Shown here: one piece after another, positions 1 to 7,844 of the stretch
How positions within the stretch are numbered: the first letter of the stretch is position 1
Layout of the letters: each line of letters begins with the position of its first letter
Origin: Bryobacterales bacterium
Lineage (GTDB): Bacteria > Acidobacteriota > Terriglobia > Bryobacterales > UBA6623
NCBI GenBank assembly: GCA_028819575.1
Contig: JAPPLB010000173.1
Location: 43,855 to 107,854 of the forward strand
Length of the DNA: 64,000 nucleotides
Reading direction: 5' to 3'
The notes under the pieces: model-generated
Databases searched by the model: none
Told to the model about the DNA's origin: nothing
What the model saw: only the letters and a program-made list of their open reading frames with translations
Position numbers and translations under genes: made by a program

Positions 1-61
1 CCGCCGCAACCACCGCGGCAAGCACGATAACGGCGGCCATTCCAGCAGACAACCTGAACAA
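1..61 (-). CDS. N-terminus of a secreted or membrane protein, cut by the window edge
   Basis: Only the first 20 or so codons are in the window. Read on the minus strand from a TTG at 61-59, they give a short polar start and then a hydrophobic run rich in Ala, Val and Leu, which looks like a signal peptide. GGAG lies about 7 bases before the TTG, which supports that start; an in-frame ATG at 40-38 is the alternative. A TATAAT hexamer lies upstream at 102-97 on the same strand. Function cannot be read from this fragment. Confidence 0.4.
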   Translation of the reverse strand, partial: MFRLSAGMAAVIVLAAVVAA

Positions 62-96
62 GGGCGCTCCAGAACCGGTAGTCATTCTTGGCGACC

Positions 97-102
97 ATTA
101 TA
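97..102 (-). promoter_or_regulatory. candidate -10 box (TATAAT)
   Basis: A perfect TATAAT on the minus strand, about 36 bases before the TTG start of the partial gene at the left edge. No convincing -35 box is visible, so this is only a candidate. Confidence 0.3.
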
Positions 103-197
103 GCCGCGGGGCCTTCGGAACCCGGCCCGTCACTCAGCCCGGCAGCGGCGCTGCATCATCCGTTTCCGGCGTTCTTCCGGAGCTGTGAGTTAGGATC

Positions 198-557
198 ATG
201 GCCATGAGCAACTTCAAGATTGCGCAACTGGATGAGCTGGAATCGATTCCCTGTCCCTGCGGCTCGGCTCGGCGGGCCTTCGCCGACAAGGACAACGATG
301 TCGCAACCCTGCATGTCGTTGATATCAGCGCCGATTCCCGTGTGCACTATCACAAGAAGATGACCGAGATCTACCTCGTGCTGGAAGGCGCGGGCCATAT
401 CGAGCTCGACGGCGAGCGCCGGCCCGTTCGCCCGATGACCGCAGTTTTCATCAAGCCGGGCTGCCGCCACCGCGCGGTCGGGCGCATGCGCATTGTCAAC
501 ATCCCCATCCCCGCGTTCGATCCCGCGGACGAATGGTTCGACGAAGATACTGGTTAG
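198..557 (+). CDS. small single-domain cupin protein
   Basis: This 119-residue protein is one cupin_2 barrel. The first metal-site motif is visible around residues 50-70 (VHYHKKMTEIYLVLEG: two His, then the Glu), and the second around residues 85-100 (FIKPGCRHRAVG). There is no signal peptide, so it is probably cytoplasmic. Cupins of this size bind a metal and either act on or sense small molecules; the substrate cannot be read from sequence. An ATG at 204 is an alternative start. The TAG stop is followed by CCTG, and a tip-like copy of the intergenic repeat's end (AGCCTGCATTCC) begins about 10 bases later. Confidence 0.85.
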   Translation: MAMSNFKIAQLDELESIPCPCGSARRAFADKDNDVATLHVVDISADSRVHYHKKMTEIYLVLEGAGHIELDGERRPVRPMTAVFIKPGCRHRAVGRMRIVNIPIPAFDPADEWFDEDTG

Positions 558-713
558 CCTGAGTCAGCCTGCATTCCTTTGTTCTTATCCAGGGGGAGAA
601 GCGCGAGCGTCGACCAGCACGCCGGTGGCGCAAGGAGCGGCAAGGAGCGGCTCGGCGCGGCACAGGCCTTCAGTGTTTCGCCGTTCCCGTCTCCACTGAA
701 TCTCCGGGTCCGT

Positions 714-1700
714 CTAAGACCTGATCCGCAGGACGAACCAGACGATCCCCACAATGAACAGCAGAACGGCTCCGATTTTTGTGGGGTGCAGTTCGGGTGC
801 GCCGGAGATGAGCCGCGACACCAGGTAGGCGAAGAGCAGCAGGACCAGCGCTTCGGCGGTCACGACACCGCTCAGAACGTAGAGCGGGTCCATCTCCGAT
901 CGCTGCAGGAAGCTGCCGAAGTAGATCCCGTGGAAGACGCCCATGCCCGCCGCCACCAGCCAGCGGTAGCCGGCTTCGGGCAGGACCAGGATCTCGACCG
1001 CGAGGTAGGCGACGGTAAGAGCCGCGGCAGCTTCGATGAACCGGGGAGGTGGTTGCCACGGCTTGAAGGCCAGGATGATGGCCGCGATCAGTTCGGCCAC
1101 GATGAATGCGCCGGCAAGGGAAAACAGTTCTTTGCGGGACCGGCCTGCCAGAACCAGGGCCAGCAGGAAGAGAATCTGAAACGGTCCCACGATGACCCGC
1201 ACCACGCCCGCTCCCGCTTGAGAGAAGAAGAGTTCGGTCGTTGTCGGCGGCGTGAATCGGATCTCCGAGCGGCTGAAGCTGAAATCGAAGATGGCCTGCT
1301 TGACGATGTCCCCGCGCACGGCCTTCAACACATGGACGTGATTGGGCACGGTAACGGCGGCGTAGGTGCATGCCACTTCGAGCCGTTCGACAGGCTGTGG
1401 GAACTCGAACGTCGCTTCACAGCGGTAGACGCCCTCGTCGGCGTTCGCCTTGCAGGAGCCGCTGCTCGCCATGACTTCGCGGCCATCGTCATAGAGGCGG
1501 AAATTTTCCAACAGCGAGCGTTCGGGCTCTTCGAGATGGACGATCTCGTAAAGCGGCATGCGCAGTTCGTAGCTGACATGCGAACCTTCGACTTCGAGTT
1601 GCCCGCTGCTCATGCTCATGATGTGTGCGGAGAGACTCGCCGGCAGCAGAGCGAGCAGGAACGCGGCGGCGCGGAGGGCGGCGATATTTGGAACCGGCAT
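714..1700 (-). CDS. HupE/UreJ-like membrane protein
   Basis: 328 residues. A cleavable signal peptide (residues 1-25) is followed by an exported beta-rich domain to about residue 155 and then about six or seven transmembrane segments. The motif GMGVFHGIYFGSFL near residue 245 resembles the conserved His-Gly signature of the HupE/UreJ_2 family, whose members are linked to metal (nickel/cobalt) handling. Many acidobacterial members have this exported-domain-plus-membrane layout and no proven substrate. It lies 11 bases downstream of the TPR gene on the same strand, so the two are probably co-transcribed. Confidence 0.75.
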   Translation of the reverse strand: MPVPNIAALRAAAFLLALLPASLSAHIMSMSSGQLEVEGSHVSYELRMPLYEIVHLEEPERSLLENFRLYDDGREVMASSGSCKANADEGVYRCEATFEFPQPVERLEVACTYAAVTVPNHVHVLKAVRGDIVKQAIFDFSFSRSEIRFTPPTTTELFFSQAGAGVVRVIVGPFQILFLLALVLAGRSRKELFSLAGAFIVAELIAAIILAFKPWQPPPRFIEAAAALTVAYLAVEILVLPEAGYRWLVAAGMGVFHGIYFGSFLQRSEMDPLYVLSGVVTAEALVLLLFAYLVSRLISGAPELHPTKIGAVLLFIVGIVWFVLRIRS

Positions 1701-1711
1701 TCGGCGGGCTT

Positions 1712-3307
1712 CTATCGACCCTCTCCCAACTCCCGCAGATTGGTGCGGATTTGCTGTGCGAAGGGGTCCTGCGGCCCCAGGGTGCTTTCTATGATGGTGA
1801 GAGCCCTCCGAAGGAGTTGCCTGGCCGTGGAGTAGTCGTTTCTTTGAAGCGCGGCGTAAGCAAGGCTGTACACCGACTCGGCGACATCAGGGTGATGTTC
1901 GCCGAACACGCCTTCTCGGATCCGCAATGAGCGGCGGAACAGCGGCTCGGCGCCGGACAAGTCTCCCCGCATCAGCAGGACCGTGCCCAGGTTGTGGAGG
2001 CTCATGGCCACGTCGGGATGGTCGGCGGGCAGCGTCTTTTCTCGGGTTGCCAGCGCGCGGCGGCCGAAACGCTCGGATTCATCGAGACGCCCGAGTTCGC
2101 GCAGAGTGACTCCCAGATCGTCCTGCACTGCGGCCGTGGCGGGGTGCTCCGCTCCCAGCGTCCCTTCGAGCAAGGCGGCGGCTTCGCGTTGTTGAGGTTC
2201 AGCGGCTCCGAAGTCGCCCTGGGCGGCCGCCAGCAAGCCGAGGCGGTTCAAGGTGAGGGCGTAGCGGGGATGCTCGCGGCCGAGAGTTCGTTGCAAAAGA
2301 GAAGCCGCTTGGTTGTACTGCATCCGGGCAGCCGCCGTGTCGCCTCGGGCCTCATCCAACCGGGCCAACAACACCAACGTATCGGCAAGGGCGGCGTCAT
2401 CCTTCGTTGCGGCCTTCTCTTGGAGCGAGAGCGCTCGGCGGGCGAAGGTCAACGCAGCGTTGAGATCGCCCTTTTCGAGAAGCAAGGAGCCAAGGTTCGC
2501 CGATGTCGTTGCGAGCCGGGGATTCTCGGAACCAAGATGCTTCTCGAACGTCTCCAGTGCGCGCCGCAGATGCCTTTCGGCTTCTTCGTATTTCCCTTGC
2601 TCCCGCAGAACGCCCGCGAGATTGTTCAGCGTCGAGGCGACCTCAGGGTGTTCTGAACCAAAGGATTTCTCGTATCCGGCCAGGGCTTCGCGATAAAGTT
2701 TCTCCGATTCGTCCGGTCTGCCCCGCGATTCCAGCAGGAAGCCGAGATCATGGGCGCTGGCGGCCCGGTTGGGATCGTCGGGGGTCAGCGTTTTGCGCCG
2801 GATGGTCAGGGCTCGCCGATAGTGAGGCTCGGCCGCGGCAAGATCGCTCTGGGCTTCGAGAGCGGCCGCGAGCTTCTTGAGCAAAGCGGCGGCAACCGGC
2901 GTGGCTGCTTCCCCGTGGGTCTTGATTGCCCGCTCGTACAGCTTGACCGCTTCCCGTGTATCGCCGCTCGCAACCAGCAGATCCGCTAGACGGACAAGGG
3001 TTTCCTGTATCGAAGCATCGGTAGCGTCGAATGACTTTTCGCGAATCGCGAGGGCTTCGCGCAGCAGTGGCTCCGCCTGCTGATAGTCCTGACGGGATTC
3101 GAGAACGCCGGCTAGCGCCAGCAAGCTGTCAGCCACCTTGGGGTGATCCGAACCCAGTTCTTTTCGCCGCTCGGCGAGCGCTTGGCGGTAGAGCGGTTCG
3201 AACAGGCGGCTGTCGCGCGGGTCTTGCTCGAACAGCGGTTCGGTTTCGGCCGCAGGTTCATTCGGCGCCGCTGCTAGCGGCGCCAGGCAGACGAGCGCGA
3301 TCACCAC
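1712..3307 (-). CDS. exported kinesin-light-chain-type TPR protein
   Basis: The protein carries about ten 42-residue tetratricopeptide repeats of the kinesin light chain type, with a recurring pattern like LGSEHPEVASTLNNLAGVLREQG then YEEAE. TPR arrays of this type are protein-protein scaffolds. I place the start at the GTG at 3307, which gives 531 residues with a short signal peptide (VVIALVCLAPLAAA). The open frame continues upstream to 3700, but that extension is Arg/Pro-rich and does not look like protein. It shares the strand with the HupE-like gene 11 bases downstream. Confidence 0.8.
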   Translation of the reverse strand: MVIALVCLAPLAAAPNEPAAETEPLFEQDPRDSRLFEPLYRQALAERRKELGSDHPKVADSLLALAGVLESRQDYQQAEPLLREALAIREKSFDATDASIQETLVRLADLLVASGDTREAVKLYERAIKTHGEAATPVAAALLKKLAAALEAQSDLAAAEPHYRRALTIRRKTLTPDDPNRAASAHDLGFLLESRGRPDESEKLYREALAGYEKSFGSEHPEVASTLNNLAGVLREQGKYEEAERHLRRALETFEKHLGSENPRLATTSANLGSLLLEKGDLNAALTFARRALSLQEKAATKDDAALADTLVLLARLDEARGDTAAARMQYNQAASLLQRTLGREHPRYALTLNRLGLLAAAQGDFGAAEPQQREAAALLEGTLGAEHPATAAVQDDLGVTLRELGRLDESERFGRRALATREKTLPADHPDVAMSLHNLGTVLLMRGDLSGAEPLFRRSLRIREGVFGEHHPDVAESVYSLAYAALQRNDYSTARQLLRRALTIIESTLGPQDPFAQQIRTNLRELGEGR

Positions 3308-4170
3308 GATGCCTAGCAGTCCGTGGCAGAAGTCCCGTGGAAGGCGCGGCGGGCTCCTGCGGTCGCTCGGTGCGGAGTGAGGAGGATGGTGATCCGGGTG
3401 ATCTCCTCCGACGAACGACAAAGCCGACGGCCTTGGGCGGTCGACTCCGTGGTCAAGCTGGGCAGCAAGCTCAGAACCGCCGTTGGAACAAAAAACGTCC
3501 GTCGCCCAAAGGGGTACGCACCGCTTCGCCCGGTTGCGCGGAGAGAGCGGCGCTGTGTTCCTGGGGCGGCCACACGTTACGCAATCGGCCCCGGGGCGCG
3601 TAACGCCGCCTGCGTGACTTTTGCCACGGGCTGCTATGCGCAACGGCGTCAATTCGCTGCTGTGAGCTATGCCTGCGCGCGCCGATTCCTCGTATGCCAC
3701 TGCCCTTCAAGTCTAGCCTGCATTTCTACCTGTCTGACGGGCGAAGCACGCAATACGGACCGTCATGGCTTCGTGGCGCTTGCTCTCCATGCTCAATGCA
3801 GGATCAGGTACACCTCCACGCGCCGTGCGGCCTGCATAGCACCGTGAACAGCGCTGCGCCCGGCTGACAAGGCGTGACGAGAGAGCATATTGGACCTGTT
3901 CGACCGAGGAGCAACGCAGTTCAGCCGGGATGCATCGCCGCTTGAATGCGGCGGGGCTTTTGCCACGGGCTGCAAGGCGGCAGCAGAGGTTCGATGCAAC
4001 CGTCGAGTGTTTCCACTCGGACCCATAGAATGTTCGGCTGGTGGAACGAATCGTGATTTTGCTATCCGTTGTGCATCGTGTTGCCATAAAATTGGCTTGG
4101 TTACAGAACGATGTCGCTTGCGGCATGGCCGGGGGCGGATGGCGTTACCTTCCTTGAAGGGATTTACGGA
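3308..4170. other. 863-bp intergenic region with a decayed repeat element and a 17-bp direct repeat
   Basis: No convincing gene is visible. The stretch holds a divergent copy of the 185-bp repeat (from 3713). It also holds two direct copies of CTTTTGCCACGGGCTGC at 3618-3634 and 3957-3973, and a looser inverted copy near 3316. Open frames here read as Arg/Cys-rich low-complexity protein and are not believable. Confidence 0.5.
3713..3840 (-). repeat. divergent copy of the 185-bp CTAG-ended inverted-repeat element
   Basis: It begins CTAGCCTGCATTTCT and then follows the reverse-orientation element (GCGAAGCACGCAATACGG, then GACTTCGTTGCGCTTGC-like sequence) with many substitutions. The right end has decayed beyond recognition, so the right boundary is approximate. 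Confidence 0.6.
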
Positions 4171-4818
4171 ATGGCCAATGGAAAGCAGCTCAGCATCCTG
4201 AAGCAAGGTGTCGCGGCCTGGAATCAGTGGCGTGACACACACCCCAAGAGTCGACCGGACCTGCACGACTGTGAGTTGGAGTCCGCAGACCTTGGCGGCG
4301 CTCACCTCGAACAGGCGGATCTGTGCGATGGTCACCTCGATGCCGCCAAGCTGGAGGGAGCACGATTGGACAGTGCAGACCTGGGCCGGGCGCATTTGCA
4401 TGATGCGGACTTGCACGAGGCTCATTTAGAGGAAGCCAACCTCAGTTCGGCTCATTTGGAGAGGGCGCGGCTCGACAAGGCTCACTTGGAAGGCGCCGAC
4501 CTTTGGGAGGCTGATCTCGAGGGAGCGAATCTCGAAGACGCCTCGCTGGAAGGCGCCGACCTTGGAGGAGCGTGTCTCGAGCGGGCTTTGCTGAATCGAG
4601 CCGAGTTGCGAGGCGCCTGTTTGCGCATGGCCAATCTTGAGGGCGCCGGTCTGGTGGGAGCGAACCTCGAAGGCGCGATGCTGACCGGTGCGCATGTCGA
4701 AGGGGCCGATTTTCGAGACGCCAAAGGCTTGACGCAGGAGCAGATCGAGTCGGCGCAAGGAGACCCTTTGACGGGCTTGCCCGAAGGGCTGCAACGGCCG
4801 GAGCACTGGCGCGGGTAG
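4171..4818 (+). CDS. pentapeptide-repeat protein
   Basis: 215 residues. After about 30 residues it is an almost unbroken array of pentapeptide repeats (A-[DN]-L-x-x) to about residue 185, ending in the LTxEQI...TGLPEGLQRP cap often seen on such proteins. Such arrays fold as a right-handed quadrilateral beta-helix; some bind gyrase, most are uncharacterised. Unusually many repeats carry His in place of Asp or Asn (AHL, GHL). I chose the ATG at 4171, preceded by GAAGG, over the in-frame ATG at 4111. No signal peptide. Confidence 0.85.
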   Translation: MANGKQLSILKQGVAAWNQWRDTHPKSRPDLHDCELESADLGGAHLEQADLCDGHLDAAKLEGARLDSADLGRAHLHDADLHEAHLEEANLSSAHLERARLDKAHLEGADLWEADLEGANLEDASLEGADLGGACLERALLNRAELRGACLRMANLEGAGLVGANLEGAMLTGAHVEGADFRDAKGLTQEQIESAQGDPLTGLPEGLQRPEHWRG

Positions 4819-4831
4819 GACGCGGCGCAGG

Positions 4832-6970
4832 TCAGCGCGCGAACAGCTCTTCTCTGAGCAGAAGATCGACGATCTTCCCCAAGGCTTCGATATCCTGCAG
4901 GTCCGATACCTCGCCGCCGGTGTGGGAGTAGCGTAGCGGCCAACTCAGGGGAATGTTGACCGCTCCGTACGGTATGAAACGCGACCCGTCGTTGCCGCCG
5001 GAAGTGACTCCATATTGAACGGGGATACCGTGTGAGCGGGCGAGGCTTGCGACGCGTTCGACCTCCGCTCGATTTGAGATACCGCTCGTATCGAGCGCCC
5101 TGATGACGAAGCCCCTGCCGAGCGGTGCGTGAGCCAGCGCCGGGTTCTCCATCGGCGAATCGGACGTGACGAAGCTGTCCACGGGGTAGACCCGTCGCGG
5201 TGAGTTCTCTTTGGCGAGGGCTTCGGCGCCGACGAGTCCGATTTCCTCCTTGCTGCTGAAGACGATCCAGGTGGGTCGCGCTTTGCTGAGCTTGCGGACT
5301 TCGGCGGCTGATAGCGATTGCAGAGTCCGCAGAAGGATGCCGCACCCCACCCGGTCGTCCAAGGCGCTTGCCGCCAAGCGCTGCCCCAGAAGTCGGCTCC
5401 AGCGTCTGGGAACAGTGACGGTGTCACCGGCAGTGATGCCGAGAGACTCGGCTTCGTCCGCCGAACGGATACCGGCATCTACTGCGCCGCGCATCGTCAT
5501 GCAGGCGTCCAGCGGTCCCTGAGCGGTGTGAACGATCACCGGTCGCCATTCGAACAGCGAGACGTTGAGCCCTCCCAGGGATTCGACGGAGAGCACTCCA
5601 TCAGGTCCGATGCCCTTGACCTTGAATCCGATTTCATCCATATGAGCGACGAAGATGGCGCCGGGCGGTCCATCCGTGCCCAGAGGAACGATCAGGTTGC
5701 CGTGATCGTCGGTACGGGACCGGTGCTTTGCCCAGTCAGGCAGGCTCTGTCGAATCCAATCACGGACCGCGGATTCCGCACCGCTCACGCCGGGCAGGCT
5801 GGCCAGTTGGCGGATAAGTGAAGCAAGGGAATCGACTCCGGCTGGCCGGTTCACCGGAGTTTTTCCACGTCGGACGGGCTCGTATTCCTCTTCGGCCCAG
5901 GTGATGCCCACGGACGCTGCGAGTAAGCGAGCCGTCTTTTCCACCTCAGACAAATGAATCGTTTCGATGGGCGTGCCGTCATGTTCGGCGCCCACGGATA
6001 GCACGGCTGCTTGTTCGGCGTCCGGCCAAGGTTCCTCCATTCGGAAGGGACCAAAGGTCTTGGAGAACGAACTTGCTTGTTGGAAGTCAAGGTCGTGGTC
6101 AGAGGCGAGGCGCCAGAGTTCGTCTTGGAGCTCGGAAGACCAGCCGGACGCAGGCGCGATTTGCGAGCGCGGCTTGCCGCCCGGTGCGAGCCAGATCACG
6201 CGGTCGGCGGCGCTGCGCTGCAGCACGCGAAGCAGCCCGGTGTTGTAGTAGAACTGCTGCGTGACGAACGCCAGCGTAACGGTCCCCTCGGGCGGATCGT
6301 CGCTCAGCCGCTCGGCGAGGCGAAGCAGGGAGGCTGCTCCGGCCCGGCTGGCTATCCAGGGGGCGCTGAGCCGGCGGCCGCCGGGGAAACGGATCAGCCT
6401 TTTGTCGAGGGTGACCGGATCGAGCACTTCCACGCCGGCGGAGCGCGCCTCGGTGGCGGTCGAGGCTCCGATGTCAATGTAGAGATCCTTGTCGGTCCGT
6501 GTGGAGGAATGACCGCGTTCGTCGTCGAGGTGCACGGACGGCGCGGCCACCACGCCCATGAGATTTTCCCCTGTTCTTGTCCGTACGGTGACGTGCTGCG
6601 CCTGGAGCAGACTCTCGAACTGGTAGTGAGGAGGTGGTTCGGCAAGCCGCTTGAGGCGCAGATAGCCATTATCGGTGATGGCGGAAATAACAAAGCCCGG
6701 CTCGTCGAGGCCTGCGGCGATTAGCGTCCTCGGCAACCCCCGGCCGAATGTTTTCGTGATCGAACCAGTGTTGTCGACTTCCGCGTCCTGGCCGAGTTGA
6801 CTCTCGATGTACTGCCGGACTTGGTCTTCGTTGCCGGCCGCTCCATCGAGGGTTGCCAACTCGCCGAGATGCTCGGCGTGAGCCGCACAGAGGAAGACTG
6901 CGCCGAGGATCGGCGCGGTTCCCCATCGCGCGAGCAAAGCTTTACTTGTATGCAATGACGTCGATCTCAA
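4832..6970 (-). CDS. exported tandem M42-family aminopeptidase with a degenerate N-terminal half
   Basis: 712 residues with an N-terminal signal sequence. The C-terminal half (about 385-712) is a normal M42 peptidase: AHMDEIGFK, ASALDDRVGCG, SSKEEIGLVG and the C-terminal YSHTGGEVSD hold the expected di-metal His, Asp and Glu. The N-terminal half (about 30-370) matches the same fold (AAGLDEPGFVI, LYIDIGAS, APWIASRAGAASLL) but lacks the metal-binding His and the catalytic Glu pair. So this is a tandem duplication with one dead copy. The start overlaps the upstream RidA gene by 29 bases, so the two are likely translated together; a shorter start is possible. Confidence 0.85.
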   Translation of the reverse strand: MRSTSLHTSKALLARWGTAPILGAVFLCAAHAEHLGELATLDGAAGNEDQVRQYIESQLGQDAEVDNTGSITKTFGRGLPRTLIAAGLDEPGFVISAITDNGYLRLKRLAEPPPHYQFESLLQAQHVTVRTRTGENLMGVVAAPSVHLDDERGHSSTRTDKDLYIDIGASTATEARSAGVEVLDPVTLDKRLIRFPGGRRLSAPWIASRAGAASLLRLAERLSDDPPEGTVTLAFVTQQFYYNTGLLRVLQRSAADRVIWLAPGGKPRSQIAPASGWSSELQDELWRLASDHDLDFQQASSFSKTFGPFRMEEPWPDAEQAAVLSVGAEHDGTPIETIHLSEVEKTARLLAASVGITWAEEEYEPVRRGKTPVNRPAGVDSLASLIRQLASLPGVSGAESAVRDWIRQSLPDWAKHRSRTDDHGNLIVPLGTDGPPGAIFVAHMDEIGFKVKGIGPDGVLSVESLGGLNVSLFEWRPVIVHTAQGPLDACMTMRGAVDAGIRSADEAESLGITAGDTVTVPRRWSRLLGQRLAASALDDRVGCGILLRTLQSLSAAEVRKLSKARPTWIVFSSKEEIGLVGAEALAKENSPRRVYPVDSFVTSDSPMENPALAHAPLGRGFVIRALDTSGISNRAEVERVASLARSHGIPVQYGVTSGGNDGSRFIPYGAVNIPLSWPLRYSHTGGEVSDLQDIEALGKIVDLLLREELFAR

Positions 6971-7397
6971 CCAGTGAATCTCCGGGTACGCCCCCGTAGG
7001 TTGCTACGGTCGTGCGGACAGGCGGATTGTCTCCGAAGCGGCCGCGGAAGACCTCGTTCATGGCACGGTAATCGTTCAGGTCGTGCAAGTAGACATTGCA
7101 CTTGAGGCACTGATTCATCGATGACCCGGCGCGTTCGAGTTCTTTCTCGATGTTGTTGAGCACTTCGTCGGTGTGCTTCTTGATGTCGCCTTCCTGGTGA
7201 TAGCCTTTGCCGGCCACGAATACCAGGTTGCCGTAGGTGACGAGCGGGCTGAAGAGTGGATTATCGGGCTTTCTCTCACCCCGCCAGAGCACCTTTCGCT
7301 CCGGTTTGGATTGGGCGGCGGCGGTGCCCGCTGCCCCGGCCACGGCAGCCACGGCGGCGCCTTTGGCAAGGAAACGTCTGCGATTGGTTTTCTTCAC
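6942..7397 (-). CDS. Tat-exported RidA-family protein
   Basis: 151 residues. A twin-arginine signal (TNRRRFLAKGAAVAAVAG) is followed by a complete RidA/YjgF/YER057c domain. Cytoplasmic RidA proteins hydrolyse reactive enamine or imine intermediates released by PLP enzymes; family members with other activities are common. The conserved active-site arginine is probably the one in NPPVRTTVATYG. Export of a RidA protein is unusual. Its 3' end overlaps the start of the M42 gene, suggesting a shared peptide or amino-acid breakdown role. Confidence 0.85.
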   Translation of the reverse strand: MKKTNRRRFLAKGAAVAAVAGAAGTAAAQSKPERKVLWRGERKPDNPLFSPLVTYGNLVFVAGKGYHQEGDIKKHTDEVLNNIEKELERAGSSMNQCLKCNVYLHDLNDYRAMNEVFRGRFGDNPPVRTTVATYGGVPGDSLVEIDVIAYK

Positions 7398-7620
7398 GGT
7401 CTTGAACCTTCCTGAAATCTTGTAGAGAACGGGACTGACAATGAGGCTACCTTAGCGCGAAGAGTTTCCGTAGCGCCAGTGAGAGGGAAGACCGTCAACA
7501 CGAGCGGCCTAGGTGCTTGTGTTGAGCACCGTATGCCTACGGACGCGTCCGGGCCATCACTGCTGTCTCGAACTCCAGTCGTGCAAGCGCTCTCTTACAC
7601 TAATGCTCTGGCCTTCTTTT

Positions 7621-7805
7621 CTAGCCTGCATTTCTCACCACGCGGCGAGGCGAAGTGCGTGAGAGGGCCGTCAGGACGAGGCGCGCGCCGCTTGGCGCGC
7701 GCAGGCGTACTTGAACCGTACGTTGAGCACGGCAAGCAAGCGCAACGAAGTCCTGGCGGTCGTATCGTGTGCTTCGGCCGTCGGGTGGTGAGAAATGCAG
7801 GCTAG
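7621..7805 (+). repeat. 185-bp CTAG-ended inverted-repeat element, full copy (reference orientation)
   Basis: The element starts CTAGCCTGCATTTCTCACC and ends with the reverse complement (GGTGAGAAATGCAGGCTAG). The arms stay imperfectly complementary for about 60 bp (GCGAAGTGC against GCTTCGGC, GCCGTCAGGAC against GTCCTGGCGG). The centre carries GCGTACTTGAACCGTACG, itself partly palindromic. The whole unit could fold as one long hairpin. It encodes no protein. Another worn tip (GGCGAGAAAAGCAGAC) follows at 7811-7826, just ahead of the S9 peptidase gene. Confidence 0.9.
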
Positions 7806-7844
7806 TCATGCGGCGAGAAAAGCAGACTGGCCATGGGTGAAAAG

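Noticed and set aside
579..1835. Long plus-strand frame opposite the HupE-like and TPR genes
   Set aside because: It is the mirror of two well-supported minus-strand genes, is Gln/Arg/Asp-rich and has no recognisable domain.
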